Source: Bacteroidia bacterium (GTDB lineage: Bacteria; Bacteroidota; Bacteroidia; Bacteroidales; GWA2-32-17). From it: a stretch of DNA of 64,000 nt. The notes beneath the pieces were generated by a model. It was given only the letters and a program-made list of their open reading frames with translations. It was not told the origin of the DNA and searched no databases. The DNA lies in the NCBI GenBank assembly GCA_016218155.1, contig JACREQ010000059.1:62001-126000 (forward strand), given 5' to 3'. This document shows positions 28,132 to 35,894 of the stretch, one piece after another. How positions within the stretch are numbered: position 1 is the first letter of the stretch; every line of letters begins with the position of its first letter. A program made the translations under genes and the position numbers.

Positions 28132-29100
28132 ATGAAAACATCTATTATTGCAATTTGTTTGGTATTGGGAGTTACTTTCGGATTTAGTTTCTTAATTCCG
28201 GATAACGAACCCGAAAAAAACGGAACAGTTACTATTAAGATTGTAACAGAAAAAAACGGTGTAACCACTGTAATTGACACTACACTCTCGTTTACGGGAG
28301 AATTTAACGAAAACATGATTAGCGGTTTATTAAACTCTTATGGAATTAATGAATCCGGCTCGAATGGCGAAAAAATAATTAAACAGATTATTGTAAACAC
28401 AAATGAAGAAGGCAACGACAAACACATGAAAATGGTTTGTATTAAAGGCGACACATCATTTACAGACATTATTAAATGCTGCAATTTATCTGGTGATTCT
28501 GTAAAGATTTGTAACACCAAGCAAACATGTACTGTAATTTGTGACGATAAAGGTGGCAGTAAACATAAAAAGGTTATTGTAAAATCGTGCAATGGCTCAA
28601 ATTCTGACCTTGAAAAAGATGTGAAAGTTGAAGTTTCTGAAGATGGAACCGTTAAAACAATAACTATTAACGGCGAAGAAGTGAATACAGAAAATGTTGA
28701 AACCGATGTACAGGTTATTAATTCCAAAGGTGGCAAAAAGGTAATAATTATTAAAGCCAGAGTTAATATTGACGACCTTAACGAAAGCGACTTAAAAAAG
28801 CTCGAAAAAGCAGATGTGGTAACCTCTACAACAAAGAACAATTTAAAAATTGAAAAACTGGATTTTTACCCGAATCCTAACAACGGTAAATTTAATTTAT
28901 CTTTTAACCTGCCCGATAAAGGGAATACAAAAATAACAGTATTCGATGCTAATGGTAAAGCAGTTTACAAAGAAGTATTAAAAGATTTTACAGGAGGTTA
29001 TAACAAAACAATTGATATTTCGAGTGAAGGAAAAGGCTTGTATTTTCTGAATGTTGAGCAAAATAATAAAATTTTAAATAAGAAACTGGTAATACAGTAA
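28132..29100 (+). CDS. T9SS type A protein, probable two-component target
   Basis: A 322-residue secreted protein with a signal peptide (about 1-20), a region with five or six Cys around residues 100-150 (KCCNLSGDSVKICNTKQTC), and a type A sorting domain (LDFYPNPNNGKFNLSF, ending GLYFLNV). The middle part (about 25-240) is rich in Lys, Asp and Val and matches no domain I know. It is divergent from the histidine kinase, preceded by phased TTAAC repeats, and followed by a strong terminator, so it is a single-gene transcript likely controlled by that system. Confidence 0.82.
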   Translation: MKTSIIAICLVLGVTFGFSFLIPDNEPEKNGTVTIKIVTEKNGVTTVIDTTLSFTGEFNENMISGLLNSYGINESGSNGEKIIKQIIVNTNEEGNDKHMKMVCIKGDTSFTDIIKCCNLSGDSVKICNTKQTCTVICDDKGGSKHKKVIVKSCNGSNSDLEKDVKVEVSEDGTVKTITINGEEVNTENVETDVQVINSKGGKKVIIIKARVNIDDLNESDLKKLEKADVVTSTTKNNLKIEKLDFYPNPNNGKFNLSFNLPDKGNTKITVFDANGKAVYKEVLKDFTGGYNKTIDISSEGKGLYFLNVEQNNKILNKKLVIQ

Positions 29101-29121
29101 ACAAGTTGGTTAGTTTGTTTT

Positions 29122-29153
29122 AAAAAGCTGTTCCAAACCGGGACGGCTTTTTT
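29122..29153 (+). terminator. Intrinsic terminator
   Basis: A 13-bp stem including three G-T pairs (AAAAAGCTGTTCC and GGGACGGCTTTTT, loop AAACC) is followed by T residues, 22 bases after the stop of the T9SS gene. Confidence 0.85.
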
Positions 29154-29239
29154 ATTAAATGCAAATAGCCCTAAAATTGTATTCTTCTCCTTTATTTTGT
29201 AACTTGCATAATATTACACCTTCTGTTTAATTAATTAGC

Positions 29240-29419
29240 ATGAAAATAAATTCTAACATAAAGTATTTTTTTATAATACTTATTTTTTTGTTTTCATGTA
29301 AAACAACAGACCCAACACTCTCCCATACCTACGGAACAAAAAAAACAAAGAAAGCAAAAACAGAAAGGGTTAAAACCGGTAACGATAAAAATTGCCCGGG
29401 ATTTAAGAAATGTAAATAA
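29240..29419 (+). CDS. Small lipoprotein, 59 residues
   Basis: ATG at 29240 opens a 59-codon frame: a short hydrophobic signal (KYFFIILIFLF) with lipobox FLFSC (Cys20), a Lys/Thr-rich middle, and a tail with two Cys (KNCPGFKKCK). The clear lipobox and the correct frame to the stop at 29417-29419 support a real gene. Small basic lipoproteins are common in Bacteroidota. Function unknown. Confidence 0.7.
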   Translation: MKINSNIKYFFIILIFLFSCKTTDPTLSHTYGTKKTKKAKTERVKTGNDKNCPGFKKCK

Positions 29420-29546
29420 GGCAAGAAATTAGATTGTTATAGATTATTTTGTATTTTTGAATAATCATTAAAATGCTTGTAAACAATTATTCTAAAAGTA
29501 GGCAAACAGTTGATGAGTATTTATTATAAGTTATACATATAAGATA

Positions 29547-29555
29547 GTTAGCGTT
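29547..29555 (+). other. Left boundary of the first cassette-like unit
   Basis: GTTAGCGTT is the exact reverse complement of AACGCTAAC (30700-30708), which opens the repeat element after the next gene. In integron cassettes the first bases after the recombination point (G/TT) pair with the start of the cassette's own attC, so this may be the cassette's left end. Confidence 0.5.
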
Positions 29556-29588
29556 CATTGGTAAAATAAATCACTAAATAAACAAACG

Positions 29589-30665
29589 ATGAAATCAATA
29601 ATTATAATTCTGATAATTCTATTCCCAATACTAAGCTTTAGTCAGTATAATGGAAATACCCTATATGAAAATTTCTTCTTAAGACAACCAAGTGCAAGAG
29701 CTGAAGCAATGGGAAGAGGATATTGTTCACTAGAAGGAGATTTATCATCTGTTTTCTATAATCCTGCCGGAATTTCTACAATAAATAAGATTGAAATTAA
29801 TGGTACACTTTCAATGGCAAATCTTTATTTTTTACCTAAAGCAAAGGACATATTCACTAACATTGGATATAAGTATAACAAATATCTTACAATGGCTATG
29901 ACAAGAAGAAGGTTCACATATGGTCAAGATATAGATATTGTAGATTTAAATGGTAATATAGTAGAAAGTGTTAGATTACATACAACTAATATTACATTCA
30001 CTCTTGCTTCTGAGCCTATTAAAAATTTATTTATAGGGTTAAATACAAACTATTATAATTTTTACAATTATAGTAGCCTTTCCGACTTGAAACCTATATT
30101 TTATTTCGATTTTGGAGCTATTAAAAAATTCAATTTATGCAAAAACTACAACATAAAACATTCCTTAAACATAGGGGCATCTTTGACAAATTTTAGCAAC
30201 GTTAAATTTACTGACAACAATTACACTTTTTATTTACCAGTAATTTCTAGGTTTGGTGCTAGTTACCAAATCTATATTAATAAGCCCTTATTAAACGATT
30301 CACTTCGCACTTTAAAAATCACTATTTTAGGTGAATATCAGAAATTATTTAATTACAAATATTTATCTGGACCACATTCAGGTATAGAAGTATTATTTCT
30401 AGAAATGATTTGCCTACGTGCAGGATATTATAATGAAAGCATAGACACTTATAATGCACCTGAGGATGAAGTGAAAAAAAGAATAAATATTTTCACCTAT
30501 GGATTTGGATTCCAATTGCCATTGAATAAAATAACTAAGCTTCCATTAAATATTAAGTTTGATTATACTTCATTACCACAAAAGTCACACTATTCCGACA
30601 ATCGATTTCAACCTGGCAATTTTACAACATATAACCTAAGTATAAGCTGGATACCAAAGAAGTAA
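29589..30665 (+). CDS. PorV/PorQ-like outer-membrane barrel protein
   Basis: A 358-residue protein with a signal peptide (about 1-18, LSFSQ), then FFLRQPSARAEAMGRGYCSLEGDLSSVFYNPAG. That start (serial small residues, AMG, then NPAG) is typical of the PorV/PorQ group of FadL-like barrels. The rest alternates short beta strands and ends in an aromatic-rich strand (YNLSISWIP). PorV-type proteins shuttle T9SS cargo or, in other members, transport hydrophobic molecules; I cannot tell which applies. It occupies the first cassette-like unit. Confidence 0.72.
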   Translation: MKSIIIILIILFPILSFSQYNGNTLYENFFLRQPSARAEAMGRGYCSLEGDLSSVFYNPAGISTINKIEINGTLSMANLYFLPKAKDIFTNIGYKYNKYLTMAMTRRRFTYGQDIDIVDLNGNIVESVRLHTTNITFTLASEPIKNLFIGLNTNYYNFYNYSSLSDLKPIFYFDFGAIKKFNLCKNYNIKHSLNIGASLTNFSNVKFTDNNYTFYLPVISRFGASYQIYINKPLLNDSLRTLKITILGEYQKLFNYKYLSGPHSGIEVLFLEMICLRAGYYNESIDTYNAPEDEVKKRINIFTYGFGFQLPLNKITKLPLNIKFDYTSLPQKSHYSDNRFQPGNFTTYNLSISWIPKK

Positions 30666-30699
30666 TAGTTAATTTAATAAAACAATATAAAACCAACGT

Positions 30700-30828
30700 A
30701 ACGCTAACGCACGGTTAAAATTTAGCAGGCTGTTATGGACAACTTGACACATTTAACATTACATAAAATCATTAACGGTTTGATACCGGCTGCAAGTAAA
30801 AGCTCGTCGTTCCGTAGCTTCAACTGTT
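30700..30828 (+). repeat. attC-like intergenic element A
   Basis: A 129-base element from AACGCTAAC to the GTT at 30826-30828. It shares long blocks with elements B and C (for example ATGGACAACTTGACA, TAACATTA, CTGCAAGTAAA, GTTCCGTAGC). It contains inverted repeats, including CGGT / ACCG around 30776-30788. Its first nine bases are complementary to 29547-29555, across the preceding gene. The next gene starts 15 bases after its GTT. Confidence 0.7.
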
Positions 30829-30843
30829 ATAGCCAAGTATAAA

Positions 30844-31338
30844 ATGAGACATCTACTAACTGACAAAGACATTAAAGATTTAAAATACCAATGCAGAATG
30901 GGAATAATTTTACCCTTCTTGTTATTGACTATTTCAATTATTGTAATTGTTTCAATAGTTTTCGTAAATAAATTTGACTTTTCAAATATTATAGTTTTAA
31001 TTTCAATTGCTACATTCGTGACTATTTCGATATTATTGAATATTTTTATGAATAGAAAATATATTTCTGATATAAAGAATGGTGAAAAAAATTATGAAGT
31101 TAAAATTATTCAATTAAAAGAAAAAACAAAAGATTTCGAAGCTGGTAGCGCAACAATTTATATTGGACAAGAAATGAATGAGTTTTATCGTTATGATTTA
31201 ATCATTGAAAATACACGATATCGCGTTGACAAAGAATTATTCGAAAACTGTGAAAATGGCGGGGAAATAGTTTTCTATACAGCTCCTAAGAGCAAATATT
31301 TATTGCAGATGGAATTAAAAAAGAACACCCGGCTATAA
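30844..31338 (+). CDS. Two-helix membrane protein of unknown function
   Basis: A 164-residue protein with two transmembrane helices (about 20-44 and 48-72) and a polar C-terminal domain of about 90 residues that reads SATIYIGQEMNEFYRYDLIIENTRYRVDKELF, a beta-rich fold resembling membrane-anchored DUF domains. I do not recognise the family. The stop codon lies inside the left end of element B, and the start is 15 bases after element A, so the gene fills its unit as cassette genes do. Confidence 0.65.
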   Translation: MRHLLTDKDIKDLKYQCRMGIILPFLLLTISIIVIVSIVFVNKFDFSNIIVLISIATFVTISILLNIFMNRKYISDIKNGEKNYEVKIIQLKEKTKDFEAGSATIYIGQEMNEFYRYDLIIENTRYRVDKELFENCENGGEIVFYTAPKSKYLLQMELKKNTRL

Positions 31339-31473
31339 CACCACCTACGATAACAACGAGCAGCTATGGGCAACTTGACAAATATAACATCAAATAAAAT
31401 TCTTAGTGGTTTGACCCCGAAGGGGCAAGCACAACTGCAAGTAAATGTAGGTTGTTCCGTAGCCTCAAACGTT
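31331..31473 (+). repeat. attC-like intergenic element B
   Basis: A 143-base element from GGCTATAAC (31331-31339) to the GTT at 31471-31473. Its first nine bases are the exact reverse complement of GTTATAGCC (30826-30834), which opens the unit of the preceding gene. It has a CCCC-GAA-GGGG hairpin in the centre, and CTACG pairs with CGTAG near the ends. Over the central 80 bases it differs from element C at only about four positions. Confidence 0.72.
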
Positions 31474-31530
31474 CTGCGCAATATTATAAAGTCCATTGCG
31501 TTGACATGAATGATTATTAAAATATAAATT

Positions 31531-31956
31531 ATGAAAAATAAAATTATTGTTGGACTCTTACTTGTTGTAATTTTGGTTTCTTGTCGTAAAGAAACTGGAC
31601 CAAAAGGCGAAACTGGTGCTCAGGGAAATGCCAATGTAAAAACAACAATTATAGAGGCAGGTCAATGGGACGCCTCGCCACAGAATAATACATTTGAAAC
31701 GGTATTACAAGTGCCAGATATTACGACAGAAATCATGAACAATGGAACAGTTCAAGTATTTCTCTGGATTGGAGGTGCAAATTCTTCTGGTAGTAATTAC
31801 GGTTGGTGTGCAGTACCCTATTCAACTTCATATCAATCATTTTATTTTAATTATTATGTAGATATGGTAACTGTAAATTGTATGTTTGTTGACTCAAGTT
31901 TAGTTGAAAATCCGGGCATGAAAAAATTTAAAGTAGTTGTAATAGGTGGGCAGTAA
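31531..31956 (+). CDS. Lipoprotein with short collagen-like segment
   Basis: A 141-residue lipoprotein (lipobox VILVSC) followed by GPKGETGAQG, a short collagen-like triplet run, and a beta-rich domain with WDASPQNNTFETVLQVPD. Many Bacteroidota encode similar exported proteins of unknown role. The gene lies alone between elements B and C. Confidence 0.72.
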   Translation: MKNKIIVGLLLVVILVSCRKETGPKGETGAQGNANVKTTIIEAGQWDASPQNNTFETVLQVPDITTEIMNNGTVQVFLWIGGANSSGSNYGWCAVPYSTSYQSFYFNYYVDMVTVNCMFVDSSLVENPGMKKFKVVVIGGQ

Positions 31957-32001
31957 AACAAATATTAATAACTTGAAACAGATTACAATAAAAGTAATAA
32001 A

Positions 32002-32144
32002 GTGCCTAACACTATCTACTAAAACAACGTGCATATATGGACAACTTGACAAATATAACATTAAATAAAATTTTTAGTGGTGTGACCCCGAAGGGGCAAG
32101 CACAACTGCAAGTAAACGCACGGTGTTGGGTCGCTTCAATCGTT
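32002..32144 (+). repeat. attC-like intergenic element C
   Basis: A 143-base element from GTGCCTAAC (32002-32010) to the GTT at 32142-32144. GCCTAAC fits the attC consensus RYYYAAC, and GTTGGGT (about 32125-32131) fits GTTRRRY; CCTAACAC and GTGTTGGG can pair along all eight bases. The left nine bases pair at seven of nine positions with GTTCTGCGC (31471-31479), counting one G-T pair. GCATATA (32031-32037) also mirrors TATATGC (32144-32150) at its right edge. Confidence 0.72.
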
Positions 32145-32202
32145 ATATGCTAGTTTATAAACAGTCTACAGCAAGGAAAATCTAATTTTGTAAAAAAACT
32201 AT

Positions 32203-34143
32203 ATGAAAACAATAATTTTATCTGCTTTATTATTTATAACAACATTAAGTTGTTTTGCTCAAACTATTATTCCTGGTGGAAATATTAGCGGAACTTGGAC
32301 ACTTGTTGGCTCACCTTATTTAATACAAGGAAGTATTCAAGTACCAAACGACTCCACCCTTTCAATTGAACCTGGTGTAACAATAAATTTTCAAGGAACT
32401 TACAAGTTGTTTGTGCAAGGAAGGATTATTGCTATTGGCACTTCAACTGATACCATTATTTTTACTGCTGCCAACACTGCTAACGGCTGGCGTGGAATAC
32501 GCTTTGATAATACACCATCAACAAATGACACCTCAAAATTTATCTGTTGCAAATTGCAATATGGTAAAGCCACAGGCACTGCAACGGATGTGAATGGTGG
32601 AGCATTTTACTTTAATAATTTTTCTAAAGTACTTATTTCAAACTGCAATATAACTGACTGCATGGCAAATGGGTCTGGAGGTGGAATTTGTTGCGATAAC
32701 AAATGCAATCCGATTATAACAAATAACACAATTTTAAACAACACGGCCAACAATGCTTCTGGAGGTGGAATTTGTTGTTTTCTAAGTAGTCCAACTATTT
32801 CAAATAATACTATTTCAAATAATCAAGCAGATAATTATGGCGGTGGAATTTATTGCTACGATAACAGCAACCCGACGATTTTAAATAACACAATTTCAAA
32901 TAATACGGCTGCTAATAATGGCTATGGTGGTGGAATTTACTGCGAACAAAGCAATCCGACTATCTCAAACAACACTATTTCAGGCAACATAACAAGTTAT
33001 GGTGGTGGAATTTACAGTTTTTACAGCAACCCGAATATTTCACATAACACAATCTTAAGCAATACAGCTGATTATGGCAGTGGAATTTATTGTGAATATA
33101 GCGATCCAACTATTTCAAACAACGCTATTTCAAATAACACGGCTTCTTTTTATGGTGGCGGAATTTATTGTTATTACTTCAATCCTACAATTATAAACAA
33201 CACCATTTCAAACAATATTGCTAATGAAGGAGGTGGAATTTATTGCAGCAATTTCAACCCTAATATTATTAACAATAAAATTTGTAATAACTTAGCTGAC
33301 AATGGCGGCGGAATTTATTGTGTTAATAGCATTCCAACTATTTCAAATAACACTATTTCAAACAACACCGCTAATAAAGGTGGTGGAATTTATTGTTTTT
33401 ATAACAGCAATTTAATTATTACAAACTCTACCATTGCAAACAACAGTGCTGTTAATGGCGGTGCAATTTATTGCACAAACGCAACTAACCCTATTTTACT
33501 CAATACAATATTATGGGGCAATACTGCCAGTATAAGCGGGCAGCAATTGTATTTAAGTGACGAGGACTGCGATCCCAATATTTATTATTCTAACGTACAG
33601 GGTGGTACAGCTAGTTTTGAACTTAACGGTAATTTCTTTACTGGTAATTATTCAAACAATATAAACATGAACCCTCTTTTTGTCTTGCCTTCAGGTGGTA
33701 GTGGAACAGGTTATAATGGAGTAACAGCTAATTGGTCTTTGCAAAGTACATCTCCTTGTATCAACGCAGGAGATCCAGTAGGTTCTTATCCTACATCTGA
33801 TATAGCAGGAAATCCTCGTGTAGTCGCTGGTACAATAGATATTGGTGCATATGAATATCAAAGTCCAACTTCTTTAACAGTTTCTTATTCTCAAACTGAA
33901 TTTGCTGTTTATCCTAACCCCACAAACGGAAAATTTGTGATCAAAATACTAGATCAAAATAGTAATGAAGGAAATATGGAAATTGAAATTTTGAATATGC
34001 TTGGTGAAGTAATTTATTCAAAAATCTTCGACACTAAACAGGCTACCTATTATCTGGACATTTCATCAACTATAGATGGAATCTATTTTGTAAAAGTATA
34101 TAATAAAGAGAAATATAATATTGAGAAAATTGTTAAATTGTAG
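32203..34143 (+). CDS. T9SS-exported parallel beta-helix protein
   Basis: A 646-residue protein: signal peptide (about 1-19, CFAQ), then GNISGTWTLVGSPYLIQG and LSIEPGVTINFQG, an opening typical of right-handed beta-helix proteins. About a dozen coils follow with the unit NPTISNNTISNNTANNGGGIYC (about 22 residues), giving a repetitive DNA tract at 32.67-33.48 kb. A type A sorting domain ends it (FAVYPNPTNGKFVIKI, ending GIYFVKV). It follows element C, but no matching element is visible on its right side. Confidence 0.88.
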   Translation: MKTIILSALLFITTLSCFAQTIIPGGNISGTWTLVGSPYLIQGSIQVPNDSTLSIEPGVTINFQGTYKLFVQGRIIAIGTSTDTIIFTAANTANGWRGIRFDNTPSTNDTSKFICCKLQYGKATGTATDVNGGAFYFNNFSKVLISNCNITDCMANGSGGGICCDNKCNPIITNNTILNNTANNASGGGICCFLSSPTISNNTISNNQADNYGGGIYCYDNSNPTILNNTISNNTAANNGYGGGIYCEQSNPTISNNTISGNITSYGGGIYSFYSNPNISHNTILSNTADYGSGIYCEYSDPTISNNAISNNTASFYGGGIYCYYFNPTIINNTISNNIANEGGGIYCSNFNPNIINNKICNNLADNGGGIYCVNSIPTISNNTISNNTANKGGGIYCFYNSNLIITNSTIANNSAVNGGAIYCTNATNPILLNTILWGNTASISGQQLYLSDEDCDPNIYYSNVQGGTASFELNGNFFTGNYSNNINMNPLFVLPSGGSGTGYNGVTANWSLQSTSPCINAGDPVGSYPTSDIAGNPRVVAGTIDIGAYEYQSPTSLTVSYSQTEFAVYPNPTNGKFVIKILDQNSNEGNMEIEILNMLGEVIYSKIFDTKQATYYLDISSTIDGIYFVKVYNKEKYNIEKIVKL

Positions 34144-34166
34144 TTGCTAAAAATAAAACTGCAGCT

Positions 34167-34233
34167 CGTCGGGATTTGTAATCCCGACGGTAATAAGTAA
34201 GGATTTAGCTACGCTGAGAAAAGTTGTAATCCT
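34167..34233. repeat. REP-like pair of hairpins
   Basis: The first hairpin has a perfect 10-bp stem (CGTCGGGATT, loop TGT, AATCCCGACG; 34167-34189). The second is AGGATT at 34200-34205 with AATCCT at 34228-34233. The GGATTTGTAATCC core is a known type of palindrome dispersed in Bacteroidota genomes. The rest of the 281-bp gap up to 34424 shows nothing further that I can name. Confidence 0.6.
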
Positions 34234-34424
34234 CACTATTATCTACTCCAAGGTTTATATTCTATACTGTTACTAAAAAATTATCTCTATAATCTGTTGT
34301 AGAAAACAAAAACGTTAATCAAGTAGCAAACCTCAAGGAATTCTTTTGATTAAAATAATTCAAAAATATTTAATGCGGTAATTCTCTCAGAAATGTTATT
34401 TTTGTATACCAAAGAATTAAAAAT

Positions 34425-35243
34425 ATGCTAAACAAATCAACACATTCATTTTCCGTAAAGATTATATTAGGTAATCTGATTTTGATAACCCTTCTTGCCT
34501 CTTGTATTCACAAAAAAGGAGAACAAAAAGAAGAGCAAATAAGTATTATTGGTTCAGAATCTACAAATATAACCGATACTATTAATTCCATTCAGGGAAA
34601 CGTTACATTAAATCAGATTGCAACAAATCCAAATTCAGTTATTCTCACCGGACTTCCAGAACATAGATTAGTTACTGTTTATAAGTCAAAGAAAAACGGA
34701 GAACCCAGATCTGTAACTGAAAGTTATTCCAGGTACTCCAGTTATTCATATAATGACTATGATGACGCAAGCGATGAGCAGGAACATTACATGCCCGGCA
34801 TAGACATTCTATACGGCTATAATCTTTTAAATATTGCACATTATGATTTAAAAACCGAAAAGCTTAATTTTTTATTTAATAGTCCGTCATTAATTAAAAC
34901 TTTGTATTACCCATGTTTTACACAAGATTCATTAAACAAAAAACCTATTAATCGTAATTATTTTTTAGTTTCAGTTTATGATGAAGACACCAATAAAGAT
35001 ACACTCATAAACAAAAAAGACCTTAGAAGATTTTACTGTTTTGATTCAAGTTGTACTGTTAAAACACAACTTATACCGGCAAATTATTCTGTAACACAAT
35101 CACAATACGATTCTCAAAACGATGTGATGTATATTTTTGCCAAACTTGATCTTAACAATAATGGCACAATTGATAAAAAAGAACCTATTCATATATTTTG
35201 GATAAGCTTAGTAGCTCCGACTGTTGCTAAACGATTGTATTAG
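34425..35243 (+). CDS. Lipoprotein with EF-hand-like loops
   Basis: A 272-residue lipoprotein (lipobox LLASC, Cys27) with a Lys/Glu-rich linker. The C-terminal half has two calcium-loop-like segments: DEDTNKDTLINKKDL (about 188) and DLNNNGTIDKKE (about 245). A Ser/Tyr-rich stretch near residue 100 precedes them. The pattern suggests a secreted beta-rich protein with bound calcium. No family is recognised. Confidence 0.65.
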   Translation: MLNKSTHSFSVKIILGNLILITLLASCIHKKGEQKEEQISIIGSESTNITDTINSIQGNVTLNQIATNPNSVILTGLPEHRLVTVYKSKKNGEPRSVTESYSRYSSYSYNDYDDASDEQEHYMPGIDILYGYNLLNIAHYDLKTEKLNFLFNSPSLIKTLYYPCFTQDSLNKKPINRNYFLVSVYDEDTNKDTLINKKDLRRFYCFDSSCTVKTQLIPANYSVTQSQYDSQNDVMYIFAKLDLNNNGTIDKKEPIHIFWISLVAPTVAKRLY

Positions 35244-35311
35244 TTATTACAACAAATTGCACAACATATTAAAATGTTAAACAAAATTCATTATAATTAA
35301 ATTATTTGTTT

Positions 35312-35788
35312 ATGATATCAAAACCTCAAAATATTAAAGAATATCTGGACACTATTTCAGCTGACAGAATTGATTCTTTCTTAAAATTAAGAAATACTAT
35401 TCTTGCAAATTTACCAAAGGGATTTGTAGAGGAATTAAGTTATGGAATGATAGGATATGTAGTTCCACATAGCTTGTATCCTAAGGGATATCATTGTAAC
35501 ACAAAACTTCCGTTACCTTTAGTAAATATTGCATCACAAAAGAATTTTATCGCCTTGTACCATATGGGAATTTATGCCAGTCCGAAATTGCTTGACTGGT
35601 TTGTAAGTGAATTTCCAAAGCATTGCAAATCAAAATTAGATATGGGTAAAAGCTGTATCCGTTTTAAAAAAACCGATGAAATACCCTATGATTTAATAGG
35701 TCAGCTAATGCAAAAAATATCTGTTGAAGATTGGATAAATTTGTATGAAATAAATTTTGTTAATTCAAAGGCAAAAACCGGAAAATAA
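35312..35788 (+). CDS. DUF1801 domain protein
   Basis: The frame reaches a TTG at 35306, but the ATG at 35312 is preferred. The 158-residue protein fits the DUF1801 (YdhG-like) fold: NIKEYLDTISADRIDSFLKLRNTI, then VEELSYGMIGYVVP and FIALYHMGIYASPKLLDWF. DUF1801 genes often occur with SRPBCC, VOC and YciI genes, as they do here. Biochemical role unknown. Confidence 0.8.
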   Translation: MISKPQNIKEYLDTISADRIDSFLKLRNTILANLPKGFVEELSYGMIGYVVPHSLYPKGYHCNTKLPLPLVNIASQKNFIALYHMGIYASPKLLDWFVSEFPKHCKSKLDMGKSCIRFKKTDEIPYDLIGQLMQKISVEDWINLYEINFVNSKAKTGK

Positions 35789-35894
35789 AACAACCAGAAC
35801 AATTAATAGTAGTACTAAATTCAGGCATATTTAAATACAATTACGCTTTTTCGCATTTTATATTTGCCCAATTAAAGCTAACAAAATACCTATA

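Noticed and set aside
28338-28841. 167-codon open frame on the minus strand
   Set aside because: It lies fully inside the T9SS protein gene on the other strand, has no start signals, and its composition is a mirror of that gene.
29547-32150. Mobile element with its own transposase or integrase
   Set aside because: No recombinase gene is present; the elements are only 129-143 bases and contain no reading frame.
32670-33480. Regular short DNA repeats that could be taken for a CRISPR or tandem array
   Set aside because: The period is about 66 bases and in frame, encoding 22-residue beta-helix coils; there are no unique spacers between identical repeats.
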